Shown in pieces: positions 52,504-61,975 of a DNA stretch of 64,000 nucleotides (positions are counted from its first letter, which is position 1; the number at the start of each line of letters is the position of its first letter). A model generated the notes under the pieces. The model worked only from the letters and a program-made list of their open reading frames with translations, ran no database searches and had not been told where the DNA came from. The position numbers were made by a program, and so were the translations under genes. The stretch is taken from contig CBDDDW010000029.1 in the NCBI GenBank assembly GCA_965226805.1, positions 397,143 to 461,142 on the forward strand, read 5' to 3'. The DNA comes from CBDDDW01 sp965226805. GTDB taxonomy: Bacteria > Chloroflexota > Dehalococcoidia > Lucifugimonadales > JAGWBF01.

Positions 52504-53574
52504 CTATTCGGGCCCTGAACGAGGCGCTGGTTCGGGAAGGGGATCCTCAGGTTGTGGAGGAGATGGAGGCTGCTCTGGAGGAAGCTCGTCTTGAACCTGG
52601 GCCTGCCCATCTGCCGTCGGCTCCTGTGGAGGAGGCTCGTCGAGAACCTCGGCCTGCCCATCGGTCGTCTCCTCCCGTGGAGGAGGCCCGTCGTGAACCT
52701 GGGCTTGCTCATCGGCCGTCGGCTGCTCTGGAGGAAGCTCGTCGCCGTGGACCAGAGCCTGCCCATCGGTCGTCGGCCGCTCTGGAGGAGGCTCGTCGAG
52801 AACCTGGGCGTGCTCATCGGCCGTCGGCTGCGCTGGAGGAACCTCGCCGTGAACCTGGGCCTGCCCATCGGTCGTCTCCTCCCGTGGAGGAGGCTCGTCG
52901 TGAATCAGAGCCTGCCCATCGGCCGTCAGCTGCTCTGGAGGAAGCTCGTCGTGAACCTGGGCCTGCCCATCGGTCGTCGGCTGCTCTGGAGGAGGCTCAT
53001 CGCCGTGGACCAGAGCCTGCCCATCGGTCTCAGGCTCAACCGGAACCCCCACTGGAGCCGCCTGGGGCTGACTAGCCCGAGGGCCTCGGCGGTCGCCAAT
53101 TGGACCTCTGCCAAACCGTGGAGAGCGCTTGGCTTTCACCTTCCGCATCTCCTCCTCGATCAGCATGAAGTCCTTCTTGGGCAAGAGGTGGAGGCTACTC
53201 TGGGCAAACGCCAGATACCAGTCCTCGGGCTGCCACTTGCGCACGTAGTCCAGCCTCGGGGCCAGCTGACAGGCGTCCATAAACTCGAACTCGTCCAGGA
53301 CAAGGTCCGGCTGGACGTGCATCCTGAAATTCCAGTTGGCGGAGCCCTCTTTGTTCCAGATGGGCGTGTGGTCTTCGAAGTAACGTGATTTGGCGGTAGC
53401 AGTCGCGGCGAAATTTTTCCCTGCGTCCACGTAATAGAGGATCCTGTCCCCCGGCTCTATCCGCTGCATCTTCCTTTGGTGCTGGGATTTCAGGCCTTGT
53501 ACTTTGAATCCGTGCCGGCGGGTGATCCGAAAATTCTCAAGGCCAGTAACCACCATCCAGTAATTCCGCGGCAT
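52504..53574 (-). CDS. EVE (PUA-like) domain protein with 17-residue tandem repeat tail
   Basis: 356 residues from ATG 53574 (AAGGG eight bases upstream). Residues 1-145 form an EVE-like domain: RNYWMVVTGLENFRITRRHG, GDRILYYVDAGKNFAATA and EPDxVLDE-type QPDLVLDEFEF. EVE domains are thought to read modified bases in DNA or RNA. A basic linker (KAKRSPRFGRG) leads to about nine units of the type TDGQAQVHDEPPPEQPT, acidic and Pro-rich, and a Pro-rich end. The stop lies directly at the end of the IS element, so the tail may be shortened. No restriction or methylase gene is adjacent. Confidence 0.78.
   Translation of the reverse strand: MPRNYWMVVTGLENFRITRRHGFKVQGLKSQHQRKMQRIEPGDRILYYVDAGKNFAATATAKSRYFEDHTPIWNKEGSANWNFRMHVQPDLVLDEFEFMDACQLAPRLDYVRKWQPEDWYLAFAQSSLHLLPKKDFMLIEEEMRKVKAKRSPRFGRGPIGDRRGPRASQPQAAPVGVPVEPETDGQALVHGDEPPPEQPTTDGQAQVHDELPPEQLTADGQALIHDEPPPREETTDGQAQVHGEVPPAQPTADEHAQVLDEPPPERPTTDGQALVHGDELPPEQPTADEQAQVHDGPPPREETTDGQAEVLDEPPPQEPTADGQAQVQDELPPEQPPSPPQPEDPLPEPAPRSGPE
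52567..53028 (-). repeat. About nine coding tandem repeats of 51-54 bp
   Basis: Degenerate 51-bp units (two of 54 bp) encoding [TA]DGQAxVxDExPPExPT. All units keep the reading frame, and the opposite strand is open in two frames as a by-product. Variation between units suggests an old array with some recent exchange. Confidence 0.85.
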
Positions 53575-53888
53575 CTTAACACCCTTGTATCCATTGATTA
53601 TGTGGATCAATTCTAGCACATTCCGACTAACAGCCGGAACAGGTCTTGAGAGCAGCTAATATGGTTGAACTCGGAGCTCTAGCCCCTGAGGGCAAGACCC
53701 GCGCACGCGTCTACCGCCCAGTTGCACTTCAGCAGGGTGGGGAAACCCCGCGAGATAGCCAGGAAACCTCAGAGCAGCTTGGCATGCCTGGGATATTGAG
53801 CGATTCCCGGCGGCTGTGAGCTTGCCCGTTTTCCGCGCGTTAGGAGTGAAGCCTTAATTAGCGTCCAGCGGCAGTGCCCTCAGGTCGC
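53575..53888. other. Intergenic region with a possible promoter for the EVE gene
   Basis: A minus-strand extended -10, TGCTAGAAT (53610-53618), lies about 40 bp before the EVE-gene ATG. An inverted repeat, TTCCG...CGGAA (53621-53639), is just upstream and could be an operator. No gene was recognised in the remainder. Confidence 0.35.
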
Positions 53889-55082
53889 TCAGCTAGTCAA
53901 GTCTATGATGCCATAAGCGTAACGGAAGAGCTTGAAAGCCTCCTTCACGAAGGTGACGGGCCCCACCGGCCTGTCCGGAGTCACGTGAGAGAAGAAGGAG
54001 AACTCTGTGTATTTAAAGTCGCCCCGGCCGGAGATGGAGTCCACCAGCCGGCGGGATTCCTCCACCGGAACGGCGTCGTCTTCCCTGTCGTGGGCAATCA
54101 GCAGCCGCGCCTTCAAGTTACGTATGTTGGTGCTGGGAGAAATCTTGTCGAAATCCCGAAGAAGGCCGGCCGGTAGGTCCTGAAGGTACTCTTCGGCCTT
54201 CGCCAGACTTAACTTTTGCTCCTCGTCCCGCGCCGTCAGGGACCGCAGCAGCCGGTAGACTGCCATCCCCTCCAGCGAAAGCTCCTGAATCTCCTGGTCT
54301 ACGGCGGGTGCCTTCTGTATGAATATGCGAGTTAACAGGTCCCGGTCCTCGCCCCTGTCTGCATCCAGGCCTTCGATCAGTTGGTTCGTGAAGACCTCCT
54401 CGGTCAGGCTTCGGGGTTCCCAGGGCTCCGCCGTGCCATCATAGAAGCTGCGGTTGGTGGCGATCTGGATCAGCAGGTCCCCTACGTCGTAATATGCGCC
54501 GAAGGCGCTGACGAAGTCTACGTCGTCGCTGATGCGTGGATCAGAGGCTGCCACCAGGGCTATCGAAGCTCCAACGCAGAACCCACCCATCCCCCCCCGC
54601 TCCGGGTCTACGTAGTCCAGCCCCTGGAGGTGTTTGAAGGCCCATACCAGGTTATCGGGCTCCTCCGGGCTGATCCTCTTCTCCATCATGGTCGGTGACC
54701 AGGGGAACATGGCGACGAAGCCCGCACGTGCCAGACCGTTCCCCAGGTCAACGACCCGCTCGTCGTCCCTCGGAGCAGGATTGACCCCCAGGAAGACCAG
54801 TATCGCGGCACGCTTCTTGCCGTCCGGGATGCGGTACACATCGGCCTCGCCCTGCCCGTTGGTGATCGGGAAGTGCACGACCTCCCTGATTGGGTCGGAT
54901 GTCACCCACTCCATGGGCTTTACAACTAAGGGCATCACCTGGGTTACGAAGAGGACCGACTTGACCGTGGTCGCTCCTTGTGGGGTGGCCGAGAGGAAGG
55001 CGTAGATGCAGAAGACCATGACCCCGAAAGCGACGGTCACCCGGAGTAGGAACCAGCGTAGAATCCTGCCAGATACTCTCAA
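53889..55082 (-). CDS. Membrane-anchored alpha/beta hydrolase, dienelactone-hydrolase-like
   Basis: 397 residues. An N-terminal hydrophobic helix (FLLRVTVAFGVMVFCIYAFL) probably anchors the protein with the hydrolase outside. The nucleophile elbow is GGFCVGAS, with Cys instead of Ser as in dienelactone hydrolase; Asp in AHDREDDAVP and His in FSHVTPD complete a likely triad. A helical insertion (about 190-290) lies between. Substrate unknown. It is divergent from metH. Confidence 0.78.
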   Translation of the reverse strand: MRVSGRILRWFLLRVTVAFGVMVFCIYAFLSATPQGATTVKSVLFVTQVMPLVVKPMEWVTSDPIREVVHFPITNGQGEADVYRIPDGKKRAAILVFLGVNPAPRDDERVVDLGNGLARAGFVAMFPWSPTMMEKRISPEEPDNLVWAFKHLQGLDYVDPERGGMGGFCVGASIALVAASDPRISDDVDFVSAFGAYYDVGDLLIQIATNRSFYDGTAEPWEPRSLTEEVFTNQLIEGLDADRGEDRDLLTRIFIQKAPAVDQEIQELSLEGMAVYRLLRSLTARDEEQKLSLAKAEEYLQDLPAGLLRDFDKISPSTNIRNLKARLLIAHDREDDAVPVEESRRLVDSISGRGDFKYTEFSFFSHVTPDRPVGPVTFVKEAFKLFRYAYGIIDLTS

Positions 55083-55122
55083 GAGGTCTTTGTATCACCT
55101 AGGTTCTCAGGTGCACACCCAT

Positions 55123-55131
55123 ATTATACCA
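55123..55131 (-). promoter_or_regulatory. Extended -10 promoter of the hydrolase gene
   Basis: TGGTATAAT on the minus strand, about 40 bp before the GTG/ATG of the hydrolase gene. There is no good -35 box, but the TGn extension compensates. Confidence 0.5.
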
Positions 55132-55209
55132 GCGGCTCGTTCGGTAGAGGAGACGATGGCGCGGCCCAACGGACAGACGGCGGATTCCGTCAATTTTACG
55201 GGGCGCCCA

Positions 55210-55218
55210 TGCTATAAT
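55210..55218 (+). promoter_or_regulatory. Extended -10 promoter of metH
   Basis: TGCTATAAT on the plus strand, about 34 bp before the TTG start at 55252. It is back to back with the hydrolase promoter. The leader is short, so no cobalamin or SAM riboswitch fits between promoter and gene. Confidence 0.55.
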
Positions 55219-55251
55219 GGTATCTGACAGCTAGGGTCGCGGGGAGGATGG

Positions 55252-58200
55252 TTGAGAAGCACCGGGCGAATCGATACTCTGAGATCGCTCCTCAAGGAGC
55301 GGATTCTTATAATCGACGGGGCCATGGGCACCGCGATCCAGGAGCGCCAGCTGGGACCCGATGATTTCGGAGGGGCGGAGTACGAAGGTTGTAACGAATA
55401 TCTCGTGCTGACCAGGCCCGAGGTCATTGCCGACATCCACCAGGGCTATCTGGACGCAGGCGCCGATATTCTGGAGACCAACACCTTCGGGGCAACGGCC
55501 GTGGTCCTCTCGGAATACGACCTGGCCCACGAAGCCCAGCGCATCAACAGAGAGGCTGCTCTCCTTGCCCGCCGGCTGGCCGACGCCGCCGGCACCCCGG
55601 AGAAACCCCGCTTCGTGGCCGGTTCCATGGGTCCCACGACCAGGGCCATTTCTGTCACAGGCGGCATATCCTTCGACGAGCTGGCGGAGGCCTACCGCGA
55701 GCAGGCCACTGGGCTGGTGGAGGGCGGGGTGGACGTACTCCTTCTCGAGACAGGCCAGGATACGATTAACATTAAGGCGGGGCTGGAAGGCATCGACAGG
55801 GCACTGGCAGAGCTGGGCCTTCAGGTGCCGGCGGCCGTCCAGGGCACCATTGAGCCGATGGGAACGTTGCTGGCGGGGCAGGACGCCGAGGCACTATACA
55901 CATCCCTTGCCCACCGAGACCTCTTGTGGATAGGCTTCAACTGTGCCACCGGGCCCGGATTCATGACCGATCACGTACGCACCCTGGCCGGCCTATCTCG
56001 CTTTCCCGTTGCCTGCGTCCCCAATGCCGGCTTGCCGGATGAGCGAGGGAAGTATAACGAGACTCCCGAGATGATGGCGGAGACCCTGGGTCGGTTCGTC
56101 AGGAATGGGTGGGTCAACCTGGTGGGCGGCTGCTGCGGCACTGGACCGGAGCATATCCGCTTGCTCGCCGAGACTTCCGCCCAGCAGCCTCCACGGGTAC
56201 CCGGCCACTCCTCCGACACCAGGCTCTCGGGAATCGAAGCCCTGGTGATCGACGAGGACCTGAGGCCGGCCGTCGTCGGCGAACGCACCAATGTCCTGGG
56301 CAGCCGCCGTTTCCGCAGGCTCATAAACGAGGGGTCCTTCGAGGAGGGCGCCGAGATTGGACGGCGGCAGGTGCGGGGTGGGGCCCACATACTGGACGTT
56401 TGCCTCCAGGACCCGGACAGGGACGAACTTACCGACGTGAGAAAGTTCCTCGACCTTCTGACCAGGAAGGTCAAAGTCCCCATCATGATCGACTCCACGG
56501 ACTCTAAGGTGATCGAGGAATCCCTGAAGCGGCTTCAGGGGAAGTCGATCATTAATTCCATAAACCTGGAAGACGGAGAAGACCGTTTTGAGGCCGTGGT
56601 GCCTCTTGCCCGGCGCTACGGCGCCGCCCTTGTCGTGGGCTGCATCGACGAGGATAAGGCCCAGGCCCAGGCTATCACCCGACAACGCAAGCTGGAGGTC
56701 GCGCAACGGTCGCATAAGATCCTGACGGAAAAGTACGGGGTCCTTCCCCAGGACATCATATTCGACCCCCTCGTGTTTCCCGTGGGGTACGGGAGACGAG
56801 AACTACATCGGCTCCGGCGCGGAGACCGTCGAAGGAGTCCGCCTGATCAAGGAAGCCCTACCGGATACGAAAACCATCCTTGGCATATCCAATGTGTCCT
56901 TTGGGCTGCCCGCGGCGGGCCGCGAAGTGCTCAACTCTGTATTCCTTTACCACTGCGTGCAGGCCGGTCTGGACATGGCTATCATCAACTCAGAGCTGTT
57001 GCAGAGGTACTCATCCATACCGGAAGAGGAGCGACGGCTTGCCGAGGACCTGATCTGGTATAAGGGCGAAGACCCTGTGGCGGCTTTCGCGGCCCATTTC
57101 CGGGATAAAGCTCCCAAAGCCAGCTTTCAGGAGCGAAGCAACCTTCCTCTGGATGAGCGTCTGGCTCTGGCCATTATCGATGGCACCAAAGAGGGGCTCA
57201 ACGAAGACCTGGACATGGCGCTGAAGGACCGCACGCCGCTGGAAATCATAAATGGGCCTCTAATGGCCGGGATGGACGAAGTGGGCCGTCAGTTCAACGC
57301 CAATCAGCTGATTGTGGCCGAGGTGCTCCAATCCGCCGAGGCAATGAAGTTCGCGGTAGCCCACCTGGAGCCCTATATGGACCGGGTAGACGCCGCGACC
57401 AAGGGAAAGGTCATACTGGCCACTGTGAAGGGGGACGTACACGACATCGGCAAGAACCTGGTGGACATCATCATATCCAATAATGGATACCGGGTGGTCA
57501 ACCTGGGGATCAGGGTACCGCCCCAGGATCTAATCGATGCCTATGAGAAGCATCACCCGGACATCATCGGGCTCTCCGGATTGCTGGTGAAGTCGGCCCA
57601 GATGATGGTCGAGACGGTACGGGATTTCCGCCAGTCAGGGGTGGATAGTCCCATACTGGTTGGTGGCGCGGCCCTGTCCAACAGGTTCACCCGGATCCGT
57701 ATCGCTCCGGAGTACGGTGGGCTGGTGGCGTATGCCTCGGACGCCATGACGGGCCTGGCCCTGGCCAACACCATCCAGGAGGCCGACGAGCGGGAGCGGT
57801 TGGCGGCCGCCCTGGCGTCGGAGACCGAAAAGCTGCTGAAGGCCGAGCAGGAGGCCCGGCCTTCCGATACGGACCAGGCTTCTCAGGCCGTCCAGCAGGA
57901 GGTGGTCCGACATGACTTCGAGATACCCACACCGCCCGACCTTCTCCCCCACGTGCTGCTCGACTACGATCTGGAGAAGATCTTTCCCTATATCAACCCG
58001 CAAATGCTGTACGTCCGCCACCTGGGATTCAAAGGCCGCTTCGCCGACGCCCTCGCGTCCGAAGAGCCGGCCGCTCTGGAGCTGCGCGACGCAGTGCGCC
58101 GTGTGGAAGATATGATGCTGGCACAGCCGGATATCACGGCCAACGCCATATTCAAGTTCTTCCCGGTCCGGTCGGATGGCCCGTGGCTCCTGGTCTACGC

Positions 58201-58762
58201 GGCCGACGGGGAAACCGTCCTCGAGCGTTTCTACTTTGGTCGCGATACCCGGCGGACGGGTCTCTGTCTCAGCGGCTATGTCCTTCCCGCAGGATCGGGC
58301 CGCACGGACTATCTCACGATGTTCGTGACTACCATCGGAAGCGGAGTGCGTGCCCTGGCGGACCGCTGGAAAGAGGAGGGCGAGTTCCTCAACTCACATA
58401 TCATGCATGCACTGGCCATCGAGTCCGCTGAAGCCTTCGCCGAGCTGCTTCACCAGCAGATTCGACAGATGTGGGGCTTCGGGGACCCTCCGGGAATTAC
58501 CCATAAGGACCTCTTCAGTACCCAGTACCGGGGCCGCCGGTACTCCTTTGGCTACCCCGCTTGCCCCCGTCTCGAAGACCAGGAACAGCTCTTTAGACTG
58601 CTGAAGGTCTCGGACAACCTCGACGTGGAGCTGACCGAAGGATACATGATGGACCCCGAGGCCTCGGTCTCGGCCCTGGTGTTCCACCACCCGGATGCCA
58701 GGTACTTCAACCTCAGCGAGCAGGACATCGAGCGGCTCGAGAAGGAGATCGCCTCCTTCTAA
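55252..58762 (+). CDS. metH: Cobalamin-dependent methionine synthase (frameshifted near 56785)
   Basis: About 1,169 residues after repair (E. coli MetH has 1,227). TTG start behind GGGAGG. Domains in order: homocysteine methyltransferase (1-320) with zinc Cys in GFNCATGPG and VGGCCGTGPEH; folate-binding domain (about 340-600, RTNVLGSRRFRRL to FDPLVFPVG); cobalamin domain with DVHDIGKNLV (axial His); and the SAM activation domain ending in YRGRRYSFGYPACP. One extra G in the GGGG run at 56784-56787 breaks the frame between VFPVG and TGDENYIGSGAE. All domains are otherwise complete, so a sequencing error is likely. Confidence 0.93.
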
Positions 58763-58937
58763 TCGGGGCGGTGACGGCTCCATTTGCCGCTAGGCTGATC
58801 TGAGGGATCCCAAACCAGCGTCGCTGGTCTACCTCCCAAGGATGTGGAATCACCTCAGCGTCCAATTGAGGATTCGCACTCGGGCGGAGCGGGGCATTCC
58901 AGTTTGGGTTGAACTAGTGGATGCCCCGTCAAAAACT

Positions 58938-59059
58938 TGTCATTCTGAGCGGAGCGAAGAATCTGGTGGCGGGGGTTGAGTTGACAGGACGGATCCGCTA
59001 CCTCCCCAGACCCTTCGCCGAGTTTACCCTGAGCACAGCCAAAGGGGCTCAGAACGACA
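58938..59059. repeat. Dispersed palindromic repeat, copy 2
   Basis: 122 bp from TGTCATTCTGAG to CTCAGAACGACA, sharing CATTCTGAGCG[AG]AGCGAAGAATCTGG with copy 1 at 50143. The inner part differs and contains TTCGCCGAG...CTGAGC. The surrounding gap 58763-59094 between metH and the convergent kinase gene has no gene; the element may act as a bidirectional terminator. Confidence 0.75.
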
Positions 59060-59094
59060 TTCGTGCCAATCACAAGTTTTGCCGATACAGGCCA

Positions 59095-60451
59095 CTAGCT
59101 CGCCAATGGCAGCTCGAAAATGAACCGGCTTCCCGCGCCGGGGGGGCTCTCGGCGTGGATGCTGCCACCGTGAGCCTCGATTAATTGTTTGGCGATGGTC
59201 AGCCCCAGGCCGACCCCACCGGTGGACCTGGCCCGGGAGGGATCGACCCTGTGGAAGCGCTCGAAGACTAGCTGAGTCTCTTCTGGAGGTATCCCTTCGC
59301 CGGTATCTGTCACGGCGACGGCGGCCCAGGTCCCCTGGATCACCTCTGCCTCCACCTTGACCCGGCCACCCGCGGGAGTGTGAAACATCGCGTTGTCCAG
59401 CAGGTTAGCTACCACCTGGGAGATGCGTGTCCTGTCCATCATGACCAGCGGGAAATCCCTCGGGATTTCAAGAGAGAGGGAGATGCCGCCGGATTCGGCC
59501 CGGGGTCGAACGGCTTCCACCGACCTCCCAAGTAAGTCCTCCAGGGAGTCGGGCTCCCGGTCGAGGCGCAACGCTCCGGCTTCCATCAGCGCCAGCAGCC
59601 TCAGGTCCTCCACCAGATGGGCCAGGTGGAGCACTTGCTGGTGGATGGTATCTATCGTTGGAGAGTCGGGCTGGAGAAGGCCGTCCTTCACCGCCTCCAG
59701 GTAGCCCTGTATGTTCGAGATAGGCGTCCTGAGCTCATGGGCCACGTCGGCCACCAGGTCCCGTCGCTGCTGCTCCGACGTCTGCAAGTTCTGCGCCATC
59801 AGATTAAAGGTACGCCCCAGCTGTCCGATCTCGTCTGTGGACGAGATCGACACCCGCTGAGAAAAGTCCCCTTGTCCAAGCTGTCTCGCAGCTGTGCTGA
59901 GGGCCCGGACGGGAGTGAGAAGCCGCCGGGACAGGAGAGAGACCAGCAGGATCCCGGCGGCGCCCGCGATGAGTCCGGTCCAGAGGAGAGAGTTGTTCAG
60001 AGTAGATACCAGCCGGGATACGGCGGGCTCCGGACCACTTCCGGCGCCTCGCTGGGAGCCATCAACACAGAGCCCACGATTCTCCCGTTGCTCACGATGG
60101 GGATAACCCTAAGGCCCGGCCGGCCGCCTCTCCCAGGAGGATCGAACTTCGGATGGGAGTCCGCCATCACTCGTCCCTGGCTGTCTCTCACGACGATGCG
60201 CCACCTGTAGAGGGCGCTGGCGTGGTCCAGGGCCGGCTGAAGCCCGGAAAATCCTCTCAGGGCGAGTATAGTCCGGAAAAGACTCGTTCTACCCGGGTGA
60301 CCCTGGCTTCGTCCACCTCCGATTGAAACTGTGTGGCATCTTGATCGGCTGCGTATCCGACGTACCAGCTCACGCTGCCGAGAGCGAGAGCGAGCACAAG
60401 GGCGAAACCCGCGATCAGCCGGAACTGAAGGCTGTATAGCCAGCTAGCCAT
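59095..60451 (-). CDS. Membrane sensor histidine kinase (two frameshifts, near 60274 and 60035)
   Basis: Three frames combine to about 452 residues: TM1 (FRLIAGFALVLALALGSVSW), a periplasmic sensor part (LYRWRIVVRDSQGRVMADSH), TM2 (SLLWTGLIAGAAGILLVSLL), a HAMP domain (LTPVRALSTAARQLGQGDF), H-box VAHELRTPI, N-box NLLDNAMFHT, and G-boxes DTGEGIPPEE and GVGLGLTIAKQL. One missing base at each of the two sites explains the breaks. It follows and overlaps the response regulator by 8 bp. It senses an unknown envelope signal. Confidence 0.88.
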
Positions 60452-61173
60452 TCCCGAACTTGTACCCTATACCGTAAATGTGTGTATATACCGGGGTTTC
60501 TCAGGGTCGGCCTCGAGCTTCCTGGCGCAGGTTCGAGACGTGGGCATCCACCGTTCTGTCAAATCCGTCGAAGTCGTAGCCAAATACCCGCTCGATGATC
60601 TGGTCCCGTGTGAACACCCTGCCCGGCATGGGCATCAGTAAGATGAGGAGTCGGGTCTCGGTCGGCGTAAGCCGGACTTGTGTCCCGCCAAGGTACGCCA
60701 ACCGCAGGTTCAGGTCCACGGTAACATCGGCGTATGTCAGCTGGGTGGGGCCCTTCTCCAGCTCATCTCGGGCCGAGCGCCGCAGCACGGCCCGCACTCG
60801 CGCGGCCAGTTCCCTGGGGCTGAAGGGTTTTGTGACGTAGTCGTCGGCGCCAAGGTCCAGGCCGGCCAGGCGGTCCTTCCTCCTCTACACGGGCCGTGAG
60901 CATGACTATAGGCACCTCGGACTCCTGCCTGAGAATACGGCATACCTCCAGTCCGTGCAGTCCGGGAATCATGAGGTCCAGGACTATCATGTCCGGGCTC
61001 TCACTCCTGGCGAGACGGAGGCCTTCCCGGCCATCCGCGGTTGCCACCACCTTGTGCCCATCGCGGGCCAGGTACAGGCGGACGAGTTCCACGGTATCAG
61101 GGTCGTCCTCGATTATCAGGACCGTGCCTCGGCACTCTTTTATCACCTCTGGCAGCCTAGCCCGTTTCACCAC
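60444..61173 (-). CDS. OmpR/PhoB-type response regulator (several frameshifts)
   Basis: Receiver domain with IIEDDPDT, phospho-Asp in VLDLMIPG, and MLTARV, then in the next frame DDYVTKPFSPREL and a winged-helix DNA-binding domain (LTPTETRLLILLM, RTVDAHVSNLRQ). Frame breaks: one extra base near 60875, and an extra and a missing base near 60513 and 60480, after which YGIGYKFGNG ends at 60444. The start GTG 61173 (GAGGG upstream) is a best guess. It probably binds the 11-bp direct repeat at 61782-61803. Confidence 0.85.
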
Positions 61174-61199
61174 TTCTGCCCTCACCCCGGACTCGGCCA

Positions 61200-61222
61200 C
61201 CCCTCTCCCTGAGGGAGAGGGG
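61200..61222. repeat. Perfect 10-bp hairpin between two genes of the operon
   Basis: CCCCTCTCCC-TGA-GGGAGAGGGG, directly after the stop of the small secreted protein and before the response regulator. It may be a REP-like element or processing site. It lies inside the operon and lacks a T-run, so it is not a standard terminator. Confidence 0.7.
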
Positions 61223-61230
61223 ACAGGCAA

Positions 61231-61731
61231 TTACGACTCAGTCGCCGACTCTCCAGCATCATGTTTTCCAGCCTTCCCACCGTGACCCTTGAAGCCATGG
61301 CGCCCTTTGCCACCGTGGAATCCCGGCTTTCCGAATTTATGGGACAGGACACCGGGTGCGAAACTCTCGGGGCGAGACCTGAACCACTCCAGGTACTCAT
61401 CCGCCTGTTCCTGAGTTAGCTTGCCATTCTCTACAGCCCAGTCCAGCTTCAGTTGGACCTTTCCCTCCCGCATCTCCCTGATGGCCTGATGGAAGGCGTC
61501 CTGGACTTGTCGTTCCTCCAACTCCAGTATATCAGCTACCCGAGATGCTAAGCTCCCCAACCGCGATTCCCCATCGCCGCTCTTCAGGTGAGCGAGCACA
61601 CCACCGCGGGCCACACGGTCCGAATGCGATTTCTCACCCCCTGCCCGCCCGTGCGCCAGCACGGCGCTACCGGCGATCCCCAGGGCCAAGACCCCTCCAA
61701 GAAGCAGAGCAAAGATCCAGCGTTTCTTCAT
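61231..61731 (-). CDS. Secreted small protein with Gly/His/Lys-rich tail (DUF2680-like)
   Basis: 166 residues. Signal peptide (KKRWIFALLLGGVLALGIAGSAVLA), probably cut after AxA-H near residue 26. A helical middle with VADILELEERQVQDAFHQAI and LDWAVENGKLTQEQADEYLEWF resembles DUF2680-type repeats. The tail HGGKGRHGFKGHGGKAGKH could bind metals. It is the first gene of the two-component operon, behind a regulator-type direct repeat, so it may be part of the sensed stress response. GGGAGG precedes the ATG. Confidence 0.75.
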   Translation of the reverse strand: MKKRWIFALLLGGVLALGIAGSAVLAHGRAGGEKSHSDRVARGGVLAHLKSGDGESRLGSLASRVADILELEERQVQDAFHQAIREMREGKVQLKLDWAVENGKLTQEQADEYLEWFRSRPESFAPGVLSHKFGKPGFHGGKGRHGFKGHGGKAGKHDAGESATES

Positions 61732-61770
61732 TCCAATGCCTCCCTCTTAACTGATACGCCCCTACCCGCG

Positions 61771-61803
61771 TTTATATCACCAAACCTTTAAGAAAGTTTG
61801 AAG
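61771..61803 (-). promoter_or_regulatory. Response-regulator direct repeat with -10 box
   Basis: On the minus strand, CTTCAAACTTT (61793-61803) is followed directly by CTTAAAGGTTT (61782-61792), an 11-bp direct repeat matching at 8 of 11 positions. TATAAA (61771-61776) follows five bases after it. OmpR-family regulators bind such 11-bp repeats near the -35 position, so autoregulation of the downstream operon is likely. Confidence 0.55.
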
Positions 61804-61975
61804 AGCCCATAGGCAGGCCTCGGCGACGCATCTTGGTGTGGAGGCTCGCACCACTGCAGGCCACATCCGACTGGGACTGCATTTAGGGGACACATGAAGC
61901 GTCCAAAGGACAACTCTATGGCGAGGGAGATTCGAATGGCAGCCAAGGGGGTGCAGCAGCTGTGGATCGCTGAGG

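Noticed and set aside
52567..53028. Possible CRISPR array from regular repeats
   Set aside because: The units are contiguous, degenerate and coding, without unique spacers, and there are no cas genes.
52552..53388. Long plus-strand open frames opposite the EVE-domain gene
   Set aside because: They arise because the 51-bp repeat is stop-free in several frames. The minus frame carries the EVE-like domain, a ribosome site and a promoter; the plus frames carry none.
55219..55251. Cobalamin or SAM riboswitch before metH
   Set aside because: Only about 27 bases lie between the inferred transcription start and the TTG; too short for either.
55993..56715. 240-codon minus-strand open frame inside metH
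   Set aside because: Opposite strand of the highly conserved folate-binding domain; composition typical of a shadow frame.
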